From: Streptomyces globisporus
Lineage (GTDB): Bacteria > Actinomycetota > Actinomycetes > Streptomycetales > Streptomycetaceae
NCBI GenBank assembly: GCA_014649555.1
Contig: BMTG01000010.1
Location: 1-64,000, forward strand
Direction: 5' to 3'
Length of the DNA stretch: 64,000 bases
A program made the position numbers and the translations under genes. Below the pieces are notes generated by a model, which saw nothing but the letters and a program-made list of their open reading frames with translations, searched no databases and was not told the DNA's origin. The stretch's first letter is position 1. Each line of letters opens with the position of its first letter. Below are positions 33,984-41,386 of the stretch, piece by piece.

Positions 33984-34553
33984 ATGAGCACTCCCGCCCC
34001 CTTCGGCCCGCTCCAGTTCCAGCTCGTCCTGCTGCGCCGGATGGCCGACTTCCAGCCGGACCTGGTCGAGGACGCCCGGCACGAACTGAGCGCATCCCTC
34101 GCCGACATGCGGGAGGCCAACCGCCGCTGGCAGGCCATGGTGCGGGCGCCCCGGGGACGCGGATCGCTGCGGCGCTACCGCTCGGTCCTCGGCGATCCGG
34201 AGCTGGTCCTGCCGCGCCGGGTCGGGGATCTGGAGTGCGAGGCGCTGCTGTGGCCGGTGCCGCTCTGGCCCGATCTGCGGTTCGAGGTGATGGCCGGGCC
34301 CGGCGGCGCCGTCTGGAACGAGTGGCTGGTCCGGGCCCCGGGCGCGGCGGGCCCGGAGCTCACCTCCGTAACGGATCTGCTCCCCTGGTCGTGCACCGTG
34401 GACGAGGCGGCCCGCGCCTTTCCCCCGGCCCGACCGATGGAGGGCAGCGCCCCGACCCGGTGGTCGCTGGCCGTCACGGACCCCGAGTCCGGCCGGGAGC
34501 GGGTAGCCGAGTTCACCTGGGGCCTGTTCCAGCGGCTGCTGCCGGGCGCGTGA
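33984..34553 (+). CDS. Conserved hypothetical protein (189 aa)
   Basis: ATG with GGGAGG 9 bp upstream; an ATG three codons earlier is an alternative. It is soluble and mainly helical at the N-terminus (FQLVLLRRMADFQPDLVED) with a more beta-rich C-terminal part (EALLWPVPLWPDLRFEVMAG). No known motif. It diverges from the SCO2400-type gene and is followed by mbl after about 130 bp. I do not recognise the family. Confidence 0.6.
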   Translation: MSTPAPFGPLQFQLVLLRRMADFQPDLVEDARHELSASLADMREANRRWQAMVRAPRGRGSLRRYRSVLGDPELVLPRRVGDLECEALLWPVPLWPDLRFEVMAGPGGAVWNEWLVRAPGAAGPELTSVTDLLPWSCTVDEAARAFPPARPMEGSAPTRWSLAVTDPESGRERVAEFTWGLFQRLLPGA

Positions 34554-34687
34554 GCTGAGGAGCCGTCAGCTCCTGCTCCCCTTCCGGCGCATCTCAACGC
34601 GCGCGACGGGCCGAACGGCGCGACCATGCAAGGAGAGACCGGCCGCCCGCCGGTGCCCCCTCCATCCGCGCGCTCGGGAGAATCGCC

Positions 34688-35725
34688 GTGACCGTCAGCC
34701 TTGAGCAGTTGCAGCGTTGCCATGTCGCCGTCGACCTCGGGGCCGCGAGGACCCGGGTGTACGTGAAGGGGCTCGGGCTCGTCGTCGACGAACCGAGCGT
34801 CGCCGCCGTCAACACCCGTACCGGCTCCCTCATCGCCGTCGGCGCCCTCGCCGAGCAGATGACCGGCCGCACCCCGGAGTACATCCGGGTGGCCCGCCCG
34901 GTCTCCGGCGGGACCGTCGTCGACATCGAGATGGCCCAGCGGATGCTGCGTCATCTGCTGGGCGACAAGCTCCGCCGCCAGTTGCGCCGCAAGCCCCGGC
35001 TGCGCGCCGCCGCCTGCACCCCGCACGAGGCCGATCCGCTGGCCCAGCGGGCGACGGTGGAGACCCTCGTCGGGCTCGGCGCCCGCCGCGTCGAGCTGGT
35101 CGACACGCTGATCGCGGCGGCCGTGGGCTGCGGGCTGCCGGTCGAGCAGCCGACCGCCACCATGATCATGGCGTGCGGGGCCGCCACCACCCAGATCGCG
35201 GTGCTCTCGCTCGGCTCGATCGTGACCGCCGTACGGATCCCGGTGGGCGGCAACGCGATCGACGAGGCGATCATCCAGCACCTGCGCCAGCACCACGAGC
35301 TGCTGCTGCCGAGCCAGTCGGTGCGCCCGCTCCAGCTGGCGCTGCACGGCAACGGGCTCCAGCTCACCGGTCCCGCGCTCACCGACATCCACGGCCGCGA
35401 CGTGGCGACCGGGCTGGCCCGCACGGTGCAGGTCGACACGGCCGCCGTACGGCAGGCCATCAACACCCCGCTCACCGCGGTGCTCGACGGGGTGGGCAAA
35501 GTGCTCCGCGACTGCCCGCCGGACCTGGTGGCCGATCTCGCGGACCGCGGGATCATGATGGTCGGCGGCAGCGCGCTGCTCCCGGGCCTCGACCAGATGC
35601 TGCGGGACGCGACCGGGATGCCGGTGCACATCGCCGAGCGCCCCGACGTCTGCTCGGTGCTCGGCCTGGGCGCGATGCTGGACGGCAAGATCCAGCCGAT
35701 GGTCCTCAACCCGCTGGCGGGGTGA
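34688..35725 (+). CDS. mbl: MreB/Mbl-type bacterial actin
   Basis: 345 aa from a GTG. Actin/HSP70-fold phosphate loops are visible (VAVDLGAARTRVYVKG and MACGAATTQIAVLSLG) and the adenosine motif is MVGGSALLPGLDQML. Compared with canonical MreB it is more divergent and lacks an obvious N-terminal amphipathic helix. Streptomyces carry MreB and a second, shorter and more divergent Mbl that act in spore wall integrity, and this gene fits Mbl. Its TGA overlaps the GTG of the next gene (GTGA). Confidence 0.82.
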   Translation: MTVSLEQLQRCHVAVDLGAARTRVYVKGLGLVVDEPSVAAVNTRTGSLIAVGALAEQMTGRTPEYIRVARPVSGGTVVDIEMAQRMLRHLLGDKLRRQLRRKPRLRAAACTPHEADPLAQRATVETLVGLGARRVELVDTLIAAAVGCGLPVEQPTATMIMACGAATTQIAVLSLGSIVTAVRIPVGGNAIDEAIIQHLRQHHELLLPSQSVRPLQLALHGNGLQLTGPALTDIHGRDVATGLARTVQVDTAAVRQAINTPLTAVLDGVGKVLRDCPPDLVADLADRGIMMVGGSALLPGLDQMLRDATGMPVHIAERPDVCSVLGLGAMLDGKIQPMVLNPLAG

Positions 35726-37323
35726 GCGCGTCGGCGCGGACGCCCGGGACGGTGGAGCCGGGACCGGCCGGGAACGGGCCGGCGCAGCCGGAACCGGTTC
35801 AGCCCGGAGCGGCCGGGTCCGATGCCGCCGTCGGGCGGCTGCCGATGCTGCTGGAGGCGGTCCTCAGCGTCGGCAGCGATCTGGATCTGGGCTCCACCCT
35901 CCAGCAGATCGTGGAGACCGCCACCGCTCTCACCGAGGCCCGCCACGGTGCGCTCGCGGTGCTGGAACCCGACCGGGACCGGGTCGACGCGCTGTACACC
36001 ACCGGAACGGCGGAGGCTGAGGCTGAGGCTGAGGCTGAGGCTGAAGGGAGCTTCCTGCGGGCGGCGATCGTCGTGCACACCGAGGTGTTCGGCCACCTCC
36101 ACGTTGTTGGGAAGCGGCCGGGGCCGTTCACCGACACCGATCTCGGTCTGCTGCGGGTCCTGGCCGCCCAGGCGGGCATCGCGATCGGCAACGCCCGGCT
36201 GTACGGGGCGGCCCGGCAGCGCGAGCGCTGGATCGCGGGCGCGGCGGCCGTCACCACGGCCCTGCTGACCGGTAGCGACGCGGCCGACGCGCTGATGACG
36301 GTGGCGGAGCAGGCCCGGGTGCTGGCGGGCGCGTCGGCCGGGGTGATCCTCCAGCCGACGGCGGCGGGCGGGATGGAGATCGTCACCGCCTCCACGCCGG
36401 ACGATCCGGCGGGCATCGTCGGCACGGTGATCGAGCCGGGGTCCCCGGTGCTCGTGCAGTTGCTCGGCGGCGAACCGGTCTTCATCGACGACTCGGCCAC
36501 CGATCCCCGGATGACCACCGGCGTACGCTCCCGCTTCGGGCCGAGCATGATGCTGCCGCTGCAGAGCGGCGGGCGGCTCATCGGCACCCTTGCTCTCCCC
36601 CGGCGGCGCGGCGAGCGCCCCTACACGGATCTGGACCGGCTGCTGGCGACCCAGTTCGCCTCGCAGGCGGCCCTCGCCCTGGTGATGGCGGACGCGCAGG
36701 CCGACCGGGAGCAGCTCGCGGTGTACGAGGACCGCGACCGGATCGCCCGTGACCTGCACGATCTGGTGGTCCAGCGGCTCTTCGCCACGGAGATGATGCT
36801 GGAGTCGACCCGGCGGCGGGCCGCGTCGGAGGAGAGCGCGGGCGCCGCAGAGGCAGGGGACGGCGCGGAGGCAGGGGGCGGCGCGGAGGCGGAGGAGCAG
36901 GCGGAGGCCGGGGTGCTGCTGGGGCGGGCCGTGGACGAGCTGGATTCCACCATCCAGGAGGTCCGCACCGCCATCTTCGCGCTCCAGCAGCCACCCGCCG
37001 CGGCCCCGAGCACCTTCCGGGGCCGGGTGCTGCGGGAGACCGGGGGCGCGGCGGCCCTGCTGGGCTTCCCGCCGTCCGTGCAGTTCACCGGGGCCGTGGA
37101 CGCCCTGGTGGGCGAGGAGACGGGCCGGGAGCTGCTGGCCGCCCTGCGCGGGGCGCTGGCCGCCGCGCACCGCAGGCACGGGGTCTCGGCCATCGAGGTC
37201 GAGGTGGACGCCACGGTCCGGCTGCCGGACGGGCGGGGCGGGGTGCGGCTGGTGGTCGCGGACGACGGGCGCGGTGAGGACGACGGCCGGCCGACGACGG
37301 TGACCTGGCAGGCCCCGGTCTGA
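35722..37323 (+). CDS. GAF sensor histidine kinase-like protein, apparently degenerate
   Basis: 533 aa, coupled to mbl by a GTGA overlap. Two GAF-like domains (about 33-165 and 180-335) and a HisKA_3 helix with H346 in RIARDLHDLVVQR recall DevS/DosS kinases. The first GAF domain is short: where the ligand-binding middle should be there is an (EA)6-like stretch encoded by five GAGGCT repeats. A low-complexity Ala/Gly/Glu insert (about 372-395) follows the His helix. The C-terminal ATPase domain keeps ADDGRGE (G1 box) but lacks the N-box Asn (ALAAAHRRHG) and any GxGL box. It probably cannot autophosphorylate and may be a scaffold or pseudokinase. Confidence 0.75.
   Translation: MSASARTPGTVEPGPAGNGPAQPEPVQPGAAGSDAAVGRLPMLLEAVLSVGSDLDLGSTLQQIVETATALTEARHGALAVLEPDRDRVDALYTTGTAEAEAEAEAEAEGSFLRAAIVVHTEVFGHLHVVGKRPGPFTDTDLGLLRVLAAQAGIAIGNARLYGAARQRERWIAGAAAVTTALLTGSDAADALMTVAEQARVLAGASAGVILQPTAAGGMEIVTASTPDDPAGIVGTVIEPGSPVLVQLLGGEPVFIDDSATDPRMTTGVRSRFGPSMMLPLQSGGRLIGTLALPRRRGERPYTDLDRLLATQFASQAALALVMADAQADREQLAVYEDRDRIARDLHDLVVQRLFATEMMLESTRRRAASEESAGAAEAGDGAEAGGGAEAEEQAEAGVLLGRAVDELDSTIQEVRTAIFALQQPPAAAPSTFRGRVLRETGGAAALLGFPPSVQFTGAVDALVGEETGRELLAALRGALAAAHRRHGVSAIEVEVDATVRLPDGRGGVRLVVADDGRGEDDGRPTTVTWQAPV
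36013..36042 (+). repeat. GAGGCT hexanucleotide repeat inside the kinase gene
   Basis: Five exact tandem copies of GAGGCT, in frame, coding alternating Glu-Ala in the first GAF domain. Copy-number change would alter length by two residues each, without a frameshift. Confidence 0.9.
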
Positions 37324-37337
37324 TCCCTCCCCCGCTT

Positions 37338-37393
37338 TCAGTGCTTCGAGACCGGGCCTCAGTGTTTCGAGACCGGGCCTCAGTGCTTCGGGG
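37338..37393. repeat. 21-bp tandem repeats at the 3' end of the Lrp gene
   Basis: TCAGTGyTTCGAGACCGGGCC occurs at 37338 and 37359, and a third partial copy starts at 37380, where TCA is the Lrp stop codon on the minus strand. The array probably arose by duplication of the end of that gene and fills the convergent gap with the kinase gene. Confidence 0.85.
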
Positions 37394-37811
37394 CTGCCCG
37401 CAGCGCGATCCGGGTGTTCGAGTGGGCGACGCCCGCCTCCCGTTTCAGCCGGCGCAGCAGGCTGTCCAGCGCCCCCGGGTCGGCGGCGGTGGCCCGCAGC
37501 AGGTAGTCGTGGCCGCCGGTCACGTGCACCACCTCCGTGATCCCCGGCAGCATCAGCACCGAGCGTTCGAACTCCTCGTTCGTCGTGTCGAGGCGCAGCG
37601 TCACATCGATGAAGACGACCAGGCCCGAACGGGTGTCGGCGGCCGGGTCGACGATGACGGTGAAGCCCCGGATGACCCCGTCGCGGCGCATGCGCCGGAC
37701 CCGGTCGCCCGCCGCGTTGGCGCTGAGCCCCACGCGGACGCCCAGATCCCGGTACGAGATCCGGGCGTCCTCCTGGAGAATGCCGAGGATTTCCCTGTCC
37801 AGCCGATCCAT
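37380..37811 (-). CDS. Lrp/AsnC-family regulator
   Basis: 143 aa from ATG. The helix-turn-helix is in RISYRDLGVRVGLSANAAG and the C-terminal RAM (ligand-binding) domain follows, with VVHVTGGHDYLLR as its signature. Such regulators bind amino acids and control uptake or metabolism genes. It diverges from the NarK-type transporter 118 bp away, which is the likely target. The stop codon lies in a 21-bp tandem repeat. Confidence 0.92.
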   Translation of the reverse strand: MDRLDREILGILQEDARISYRDLGVRVGLSANAAGDRVRRMRRDGVIRGFTVIVDPAADTRSGLVVFIDVTLRLDTTNEEFERSVLMLPGITEVVHVTGGHDYLLRATAADPGALDSLLRRLKREAGVAHSNTRIALRAAPKH

Positions 37812-37929
37812 ACGTCGATTGTCCCAGCTTGTGGCGATATTGGCTGAGGAAGCACGGGGGCGGCCCGCCGTCGCCCGGTCGGCGCAGCCCGACGGGCCGC
37901 GCGATGTCCAGCGCCCTTGACTTGCTGGT

Positions 37930-39153
37930 GTGGACACCTCTGTCAAGCAGTCCCCCGAGCCGCCCGCACCTGCGGCAGCGGCGCCGTCCCCGGCCGCGTA
38001 CCGCAATCTCATCCTGGCGACGGTCGGCTTCGCGCTGACCTTCTGGGCGTGGAATCTGATCGCGCCGATGTCCGGGGACTACAAGGACCGCCTCGGGCTC
38101 AGCTCGTTCCAGCAGTCGTTCCTGGTGGCCGTGCCGGTGCTGGTCGGGTCGCTCGGCCGGATCCCGGTGGGGGCGCTGACGGACAAGTACGGCGCGAAGC
38201 TGATGTTCCCGCTGGTCTCCGCGCTGACGATCGTGCCGGTGCTGCTGCTGATCCCGGCGAAGAACTCGTACGGGGCGATGCTCGCGGTCGGCTTCCTGCT
38301 GGGGCTCGGCGGGACGACGTTCGCGATCGGCGTTCCGCTGGTCAACGCGTGGTTCCCGCCGCACAAGCGGGGCTTCGCGCTGGGTGTGTTCGGCATGGGC
38401 ATGGGCGGGGTGGCGCTGTCGGGGTACTTCACCCCGCGGATCGCGAAGCACGGCGACAATCTGCCGTTCCTGGTGGTCGCGGGGGCGCTGGTGGTGTTCG
38501 CGCTGGTGGCCGCCGTGCTGGTGACCGACCACCCGGGCCGGAAGATCCCCACGGACACCCTGGCGCACCGGCTCGGCGAGGCCGGGAAGCTGCGGGTGAC
38601 GTGGGAGCTGTCGGCCCTGTACGCGATCGGCTTCGGCGGCATCGTGGCGTTCGGCGTCTATCTGCCGACGTATCTGAAGACCTGGTACGAGATGTCGCCG
38701 ACCGAGGCGGGCACCAAGGCGGCCGGGTTCGCCCTGGTCACGGTGGTCTTCCGGCCGATCGGCGGCTGGCTCTCGGACCGGATCCACCCGGCGGTGGTGA
38801 CCTCGGTGGCGCTGCTGCTGGCCGCGCTGATGGCGATCGTGCAGGCCTTCGAGCCGCCGCTGAACCCGGTCGGCACGATCGCGCTCCTGGCCATGGCGGC
38901 CGGGCTCGGCACCGCGAGCGGCAGTGTGTTCGCCCTGGTCTCGCAGGTGACGCCGCAGCCGAAGGTGGGCAGTGTGACGGGCATCGTCGGGGCGATGGGC
39001 GGGCTCGGCGGGTTCGTGCCGCCGCTGGTGATGGGCGCGATCTACAGCGCCAAGGACTCCTACGCGATCGGCTTCATGCTGCTGTCCGATCTGGCGCTGG
39101 CGGGGTGCGTGTACGCGTACGGGCGGATGCGGACCGTCCAGCGCGACGAGTGA
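37930..39153 (+). CDS. NarK-type nitrate/nitrite MFS transporter
   Basis: 407 aa from a GTG, 12 transmembrane helices. The MFS motif GRIPVGALTDKYGAK and both nitrate-porter signatures are present: GLGGTTFAIGVPLVNAWFPP in helix 5 and GSVTGIVGAMGGLGGF in helix 11. Conserved Arg residues in these helices would bind the anion. It probably exchanges or imports nitrate/nitrite. No nitrate reductase genes are in the window; the regulator beside it is an Lrp protein. Confidence 0.87.
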   Translation: MDTSVKQSPEPPAPAAAAPSPAAYRNLILATVGFALTFWAWNLIAPMSGDYKDRLGLSSFQQSFLVAVPVLVGSLGRIPVGALTDKYGAKLMFPLVSALTIVPVLLLIPAKNSYGAMLAVGFLLGLGGTTFAIGVPLVNAWFPPHKRGFALGVFGMGMGGVALSGYFTPRIAKHGDNLPFLVVAGALVVFALVAAVLVTDHPGRKIPTDTLAHRLGEAGKLRVTWELSALYAIGFGGIVAFGVYLPTYLKTWYEMSPTEAGTKAAGFALVTVVFRPIGGWLSDRIHPAVVTSVALLLAALMAIVQAFEPPLNPVGTIALLAMAAGLGTASGSVFALVSQVTPQPKVGSVTGIVGAMGGLGGFVPPLVMGAIYSAKDSYAIGFMLLSDLALAGCVYAYGRMRTVQRDE

Positions 39154-39173
39154 CGCCGTCGGGCATGGAAGAA

Positions 39174-39203
39174 ACGGCCGCGTTCCCGCCGGAACGCGGC
39201 CGT
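39174..39203. terminator. Bidirectional terminator between narK-like and GH99-like genes
   Basis: A perfect 13-bp stem (39174-39186 with 39191-39203) and a CGCC loop lie between two convergent genes. GAAA precedes it on the plus strand. Confidence 0.8.
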
Positions 39204-39214
39204 CCGTGTGCGAG

Positions 39215-41386
39215 CTACCGGCGCTGCCGGAGCTGTTGTTCGAACCGGTCCGCCCAGTACGCGGTCCGGTCGAGGTAGGCCGTCTCGGCGGCTTCCCCGG
39301 TCTTTCCGTAGGCGCCCTCGAAGGTCTCGTAACCATGGCCCGGGGGCGGGGTGGAGGAGGCGGGTTCGATGGAGCTGCCCTCGTGCCACTCGTTGAACGA
39401 GGTGACGGAGACCCAGGTGGGGTCGCCGCCGATGGCCGGGTCGAGGGCGTTGTTCCACTCCAGGTCGTACGAGGCGCCGTCCTCGCGGCCGAGGGTGGGG
39501 GTGGTGTTGCCGGGGACGGCCCGGTCGTCGAGGTAGCCGGGGGCGACCGAGGGCGCCCAGACGAGGCCGTTGGCCTTGGCGTAGTCGCCCGCGTTCTTCC
39601 AGCCGGGGGCGGTGGCGCCGGCGATGCCGTCGTAGGTGTAGATCCCGCCGAAGTGGTCGACCTTGCTGGTGTCGGTGGTCTGGGCCAGAACGATGGCGGT
39701 GTCCTTGACGGCGTCCAGGGCCGACCAGTCCTGGATCTTCAGGCTCTCGAAGATGTAGTAGGCGTTGCGGTCGCCGTTGGCCGCGTCCCGGTAGAACGCG
39801 GGGTGGTCGCCGAACTTCCCTTCCAGATAGGCGATGTCGTCGACGACGGATGCGGCGGTGCGGCCGCCGTACGGTTCGATGTGCCAGGCGACCTCGATGC
39901 CGTGGCGGGCGGCGGCGTCCATCACGTCACCGGCGAGGCCGTCCTCGTACCCCCCTTGTCCCCACCAGCTGTAGACGATGACGCCCGCGCCGGACCGCTT
40001 CACCCAGTCCATGTGCTGGTCGACCGCCCCGGCGATGTCCCCGGAGTCGTACGGGCCGAGCTTCGGGTAGAGGTCGGCGCCGATGGAGTCGGGCGGGGTG
40101 TGGCCGCCCTGCTGCCAGTGCCGCCAGCTGCCCGCCGGTCCCTCGGGGGTGCCGTACCAGGGGTAGTAGAAGAGGTGCACGTTGGACGAACCCTCGTCCT
40201 CGGTGGCCGGGGCGCGGGTCAGGGTGAAGCGGTCCACGTCGAAGAGGGCGCCCGCTCCCCCGGTGAACCGCAGGAACAGCGGGCCGGTACCGGCGGTCAG
40301 CGTGGTGGTGACCTCGGTGAAGGCCTCCCAGCCGCCGGTCGGGGCGACGTCGACGGAGCCGAGAAGCGGTCCGGTGGCGGAGCCCGAGCGGATCTCGATC
40401 GTGCCGCCCGCACCGGCCGAGGAGACGGTCGCGGTGAAGGCGGTGGCCCCGGCGGTGTCGAGGGAGGAGAAGCCCGCCCAGTCGCCGTCGTCGATGTAGC
40501 CGAGGGTGGCTCCCCCGCTCGCCGAACCGTGGGCGGCGCTCTGGACGCCCGAGGAGGAGGTGTACGCCTCCGCCTCCGCGCTGTCGCCGCCCGGGCCCGG
40601 GCCGCCCGGGTCGTCGGCGGAGCAGTCCGCCTCGACGGCTCCGGCAGCGTACTGGACGCCGCCGAGAAGGAGTTGACGGAAATCCGGGTCGGCGAAGGAC
40701 TCGATGGTGTGGCCGAGCCCGGTGTAGAAGGAGCGGCCCTCCTGCTGTTCGTGGCACCAGGTGATGGGGTGGTCGCCGCCCATCTCGCCGCCGCTGTAGC
40801 TGGATTCGTCCAGGGACTGGAGGACGTGGACGCTGTCGCGGGGGTTGGAGCGGTAGTTGTACCACTCGTCGGTCCGCGTCCAGGTGTCGTCCAGGTGCGC
40901 GGTCGCCGGGTGGGCGTGGTCCTCGGTGGTGAGGCGGGCCTCCTGGATCGCCGGGTGGCTCTGAAACCACGCCCCGACCAGGTCCTCGTACTCCGGCCAG
41001 TCGTATTCGGTGTCGGCGGCCGCGTGGACGCCGACGAAGCCGCCGCCCCCGTCGACGTACCCCTTCAGGGCGCTCTGCTGGGTGCCGTTCAGGACGTCGC
41101 CGGTGGTGGAGAGGAAGACGACGGCCTCGTACTCGGTGAGGTTCTGCGGGGTGAAGGCGGTGGCGTCCTCGGTGGCGGTGACGGTGAAGTCGTTCTCCGC
41201 ACCCAGCTGTCGGAGGGCGGTGATGCCCGCCGGGATGGAGTCGTGGCGGAATCCGGCGGTCTTGGAGAAGACCAGGACCTGGTAGGGATCGGCGGCTGCC
41301 GCGCTCTGCACGCCGGGGCTCAGGAAGGCGGCCCCGAGGGTGAGGGCGACGGCGCAGGCGAGCCGTCGGGTACGGGATCGTCTCAT
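39215..41386 (-). CDS. Secreted ThuA-CBM6-GH99-like fusion enzyme
   Basis: 723 aa; the ATG overlaps the TGA of the upstream gene (ATGA). A signal peptide covers residues 1 to about 31. A ThuA-type glutamine-amidotransferase-like domain follows (about 35-245; VLVFSKTAGFRHDSIPAGI, then GVHAAADTEYDWPEY). A CBM6-like carbohydrate module comes next (about 275-395). The C-terminal part (about 405-715) has LFYYPWYGTPEG, VIVYSWWGQGGYEDG and SFNEWHEGSSIEPA, the signature of GH99 endo-mannosidase-like glycosidases, whose catalytic Glu lies in the NEWHEG segment. It is probably a cell-surface or secreted glycan-degrading enzyme. The three-domain combination is uncommon in my experience. Confidence 0.85.
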   Translation of the reverse strand: MRRSRTRRLACAVALTLGAAFLSPGVQSAAAADPYQVLVFSKTAGFRHDSIPAGITALRQLGAENDFTVTATEDATAFTPQNLTEYEAVVFLSTTGDVLNGTQQSALKGYVDGGGGFVGVHAAADTEYDWPEYEDLVGAWFQSHPAIQEARLTTEDHAHPATAHLDDTWTRTDEWYNYRSNPRDSVHVLQSLDESSYSGGEMGGDHPITWCHEQQEGRSFYTGLGHTIESFADPDFRQLLLGGVQYAAGAVEADCSADDPGGPGPGGDSAEAEAYTSSSGVQSAAHGSASGGATLGYIDDGDWAGFSSLDTAGATAFTATVSSAGAGGTIEIRSGSATGPLLGSVDVAPTGGWEAFTEVTTTLTAGTGPLFLRFTGGAGALFDVDRFTLTRAPATEDEGSSNVHLFYYPWYGTPEGPAGSWRHWQQGGHTPPDSIGADLYPKLGPYDSGDIAGAVDQHMDWVKRSGAGVIVYSWWGQGGYEDGLAGDVMDAAARHGIEVAWHIEPYGGRTAASVVDDIAYLEGKFGDHPAFYRDAANGDRNAYYIFESLKIQDWSALDAVKDTAIVLAQTTDTSKVDHFGGIYTYDGIAGATAPGWKNAGDYAKANGLVWAPSVAPGYLDDRAVPGNTTPTLGREDGASYDLEWNNALDPAIGGDPTWVSVTSFNEWHEGSSIEPASSTPPPGHGYETFEGAYGKTGEAAETAYLDRTAYWADRFEQQLRQRR

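Noticed and set aside
37930..39153. The NarK-like gene considered as part of a nitrate assimilation cluster
   Set aside because: No nitrate or nitrite reductase, molybdenum cofactor gene or NarL regulator lies within the window; only an Lrp gene is adjacent.
34951..39336. A 1461-residue leftward open frame over mbl, the kinase and the transporter
   Set aside because: It runs through four supported genes on both strands and has no recognisable domain; a product of high GC third positions.
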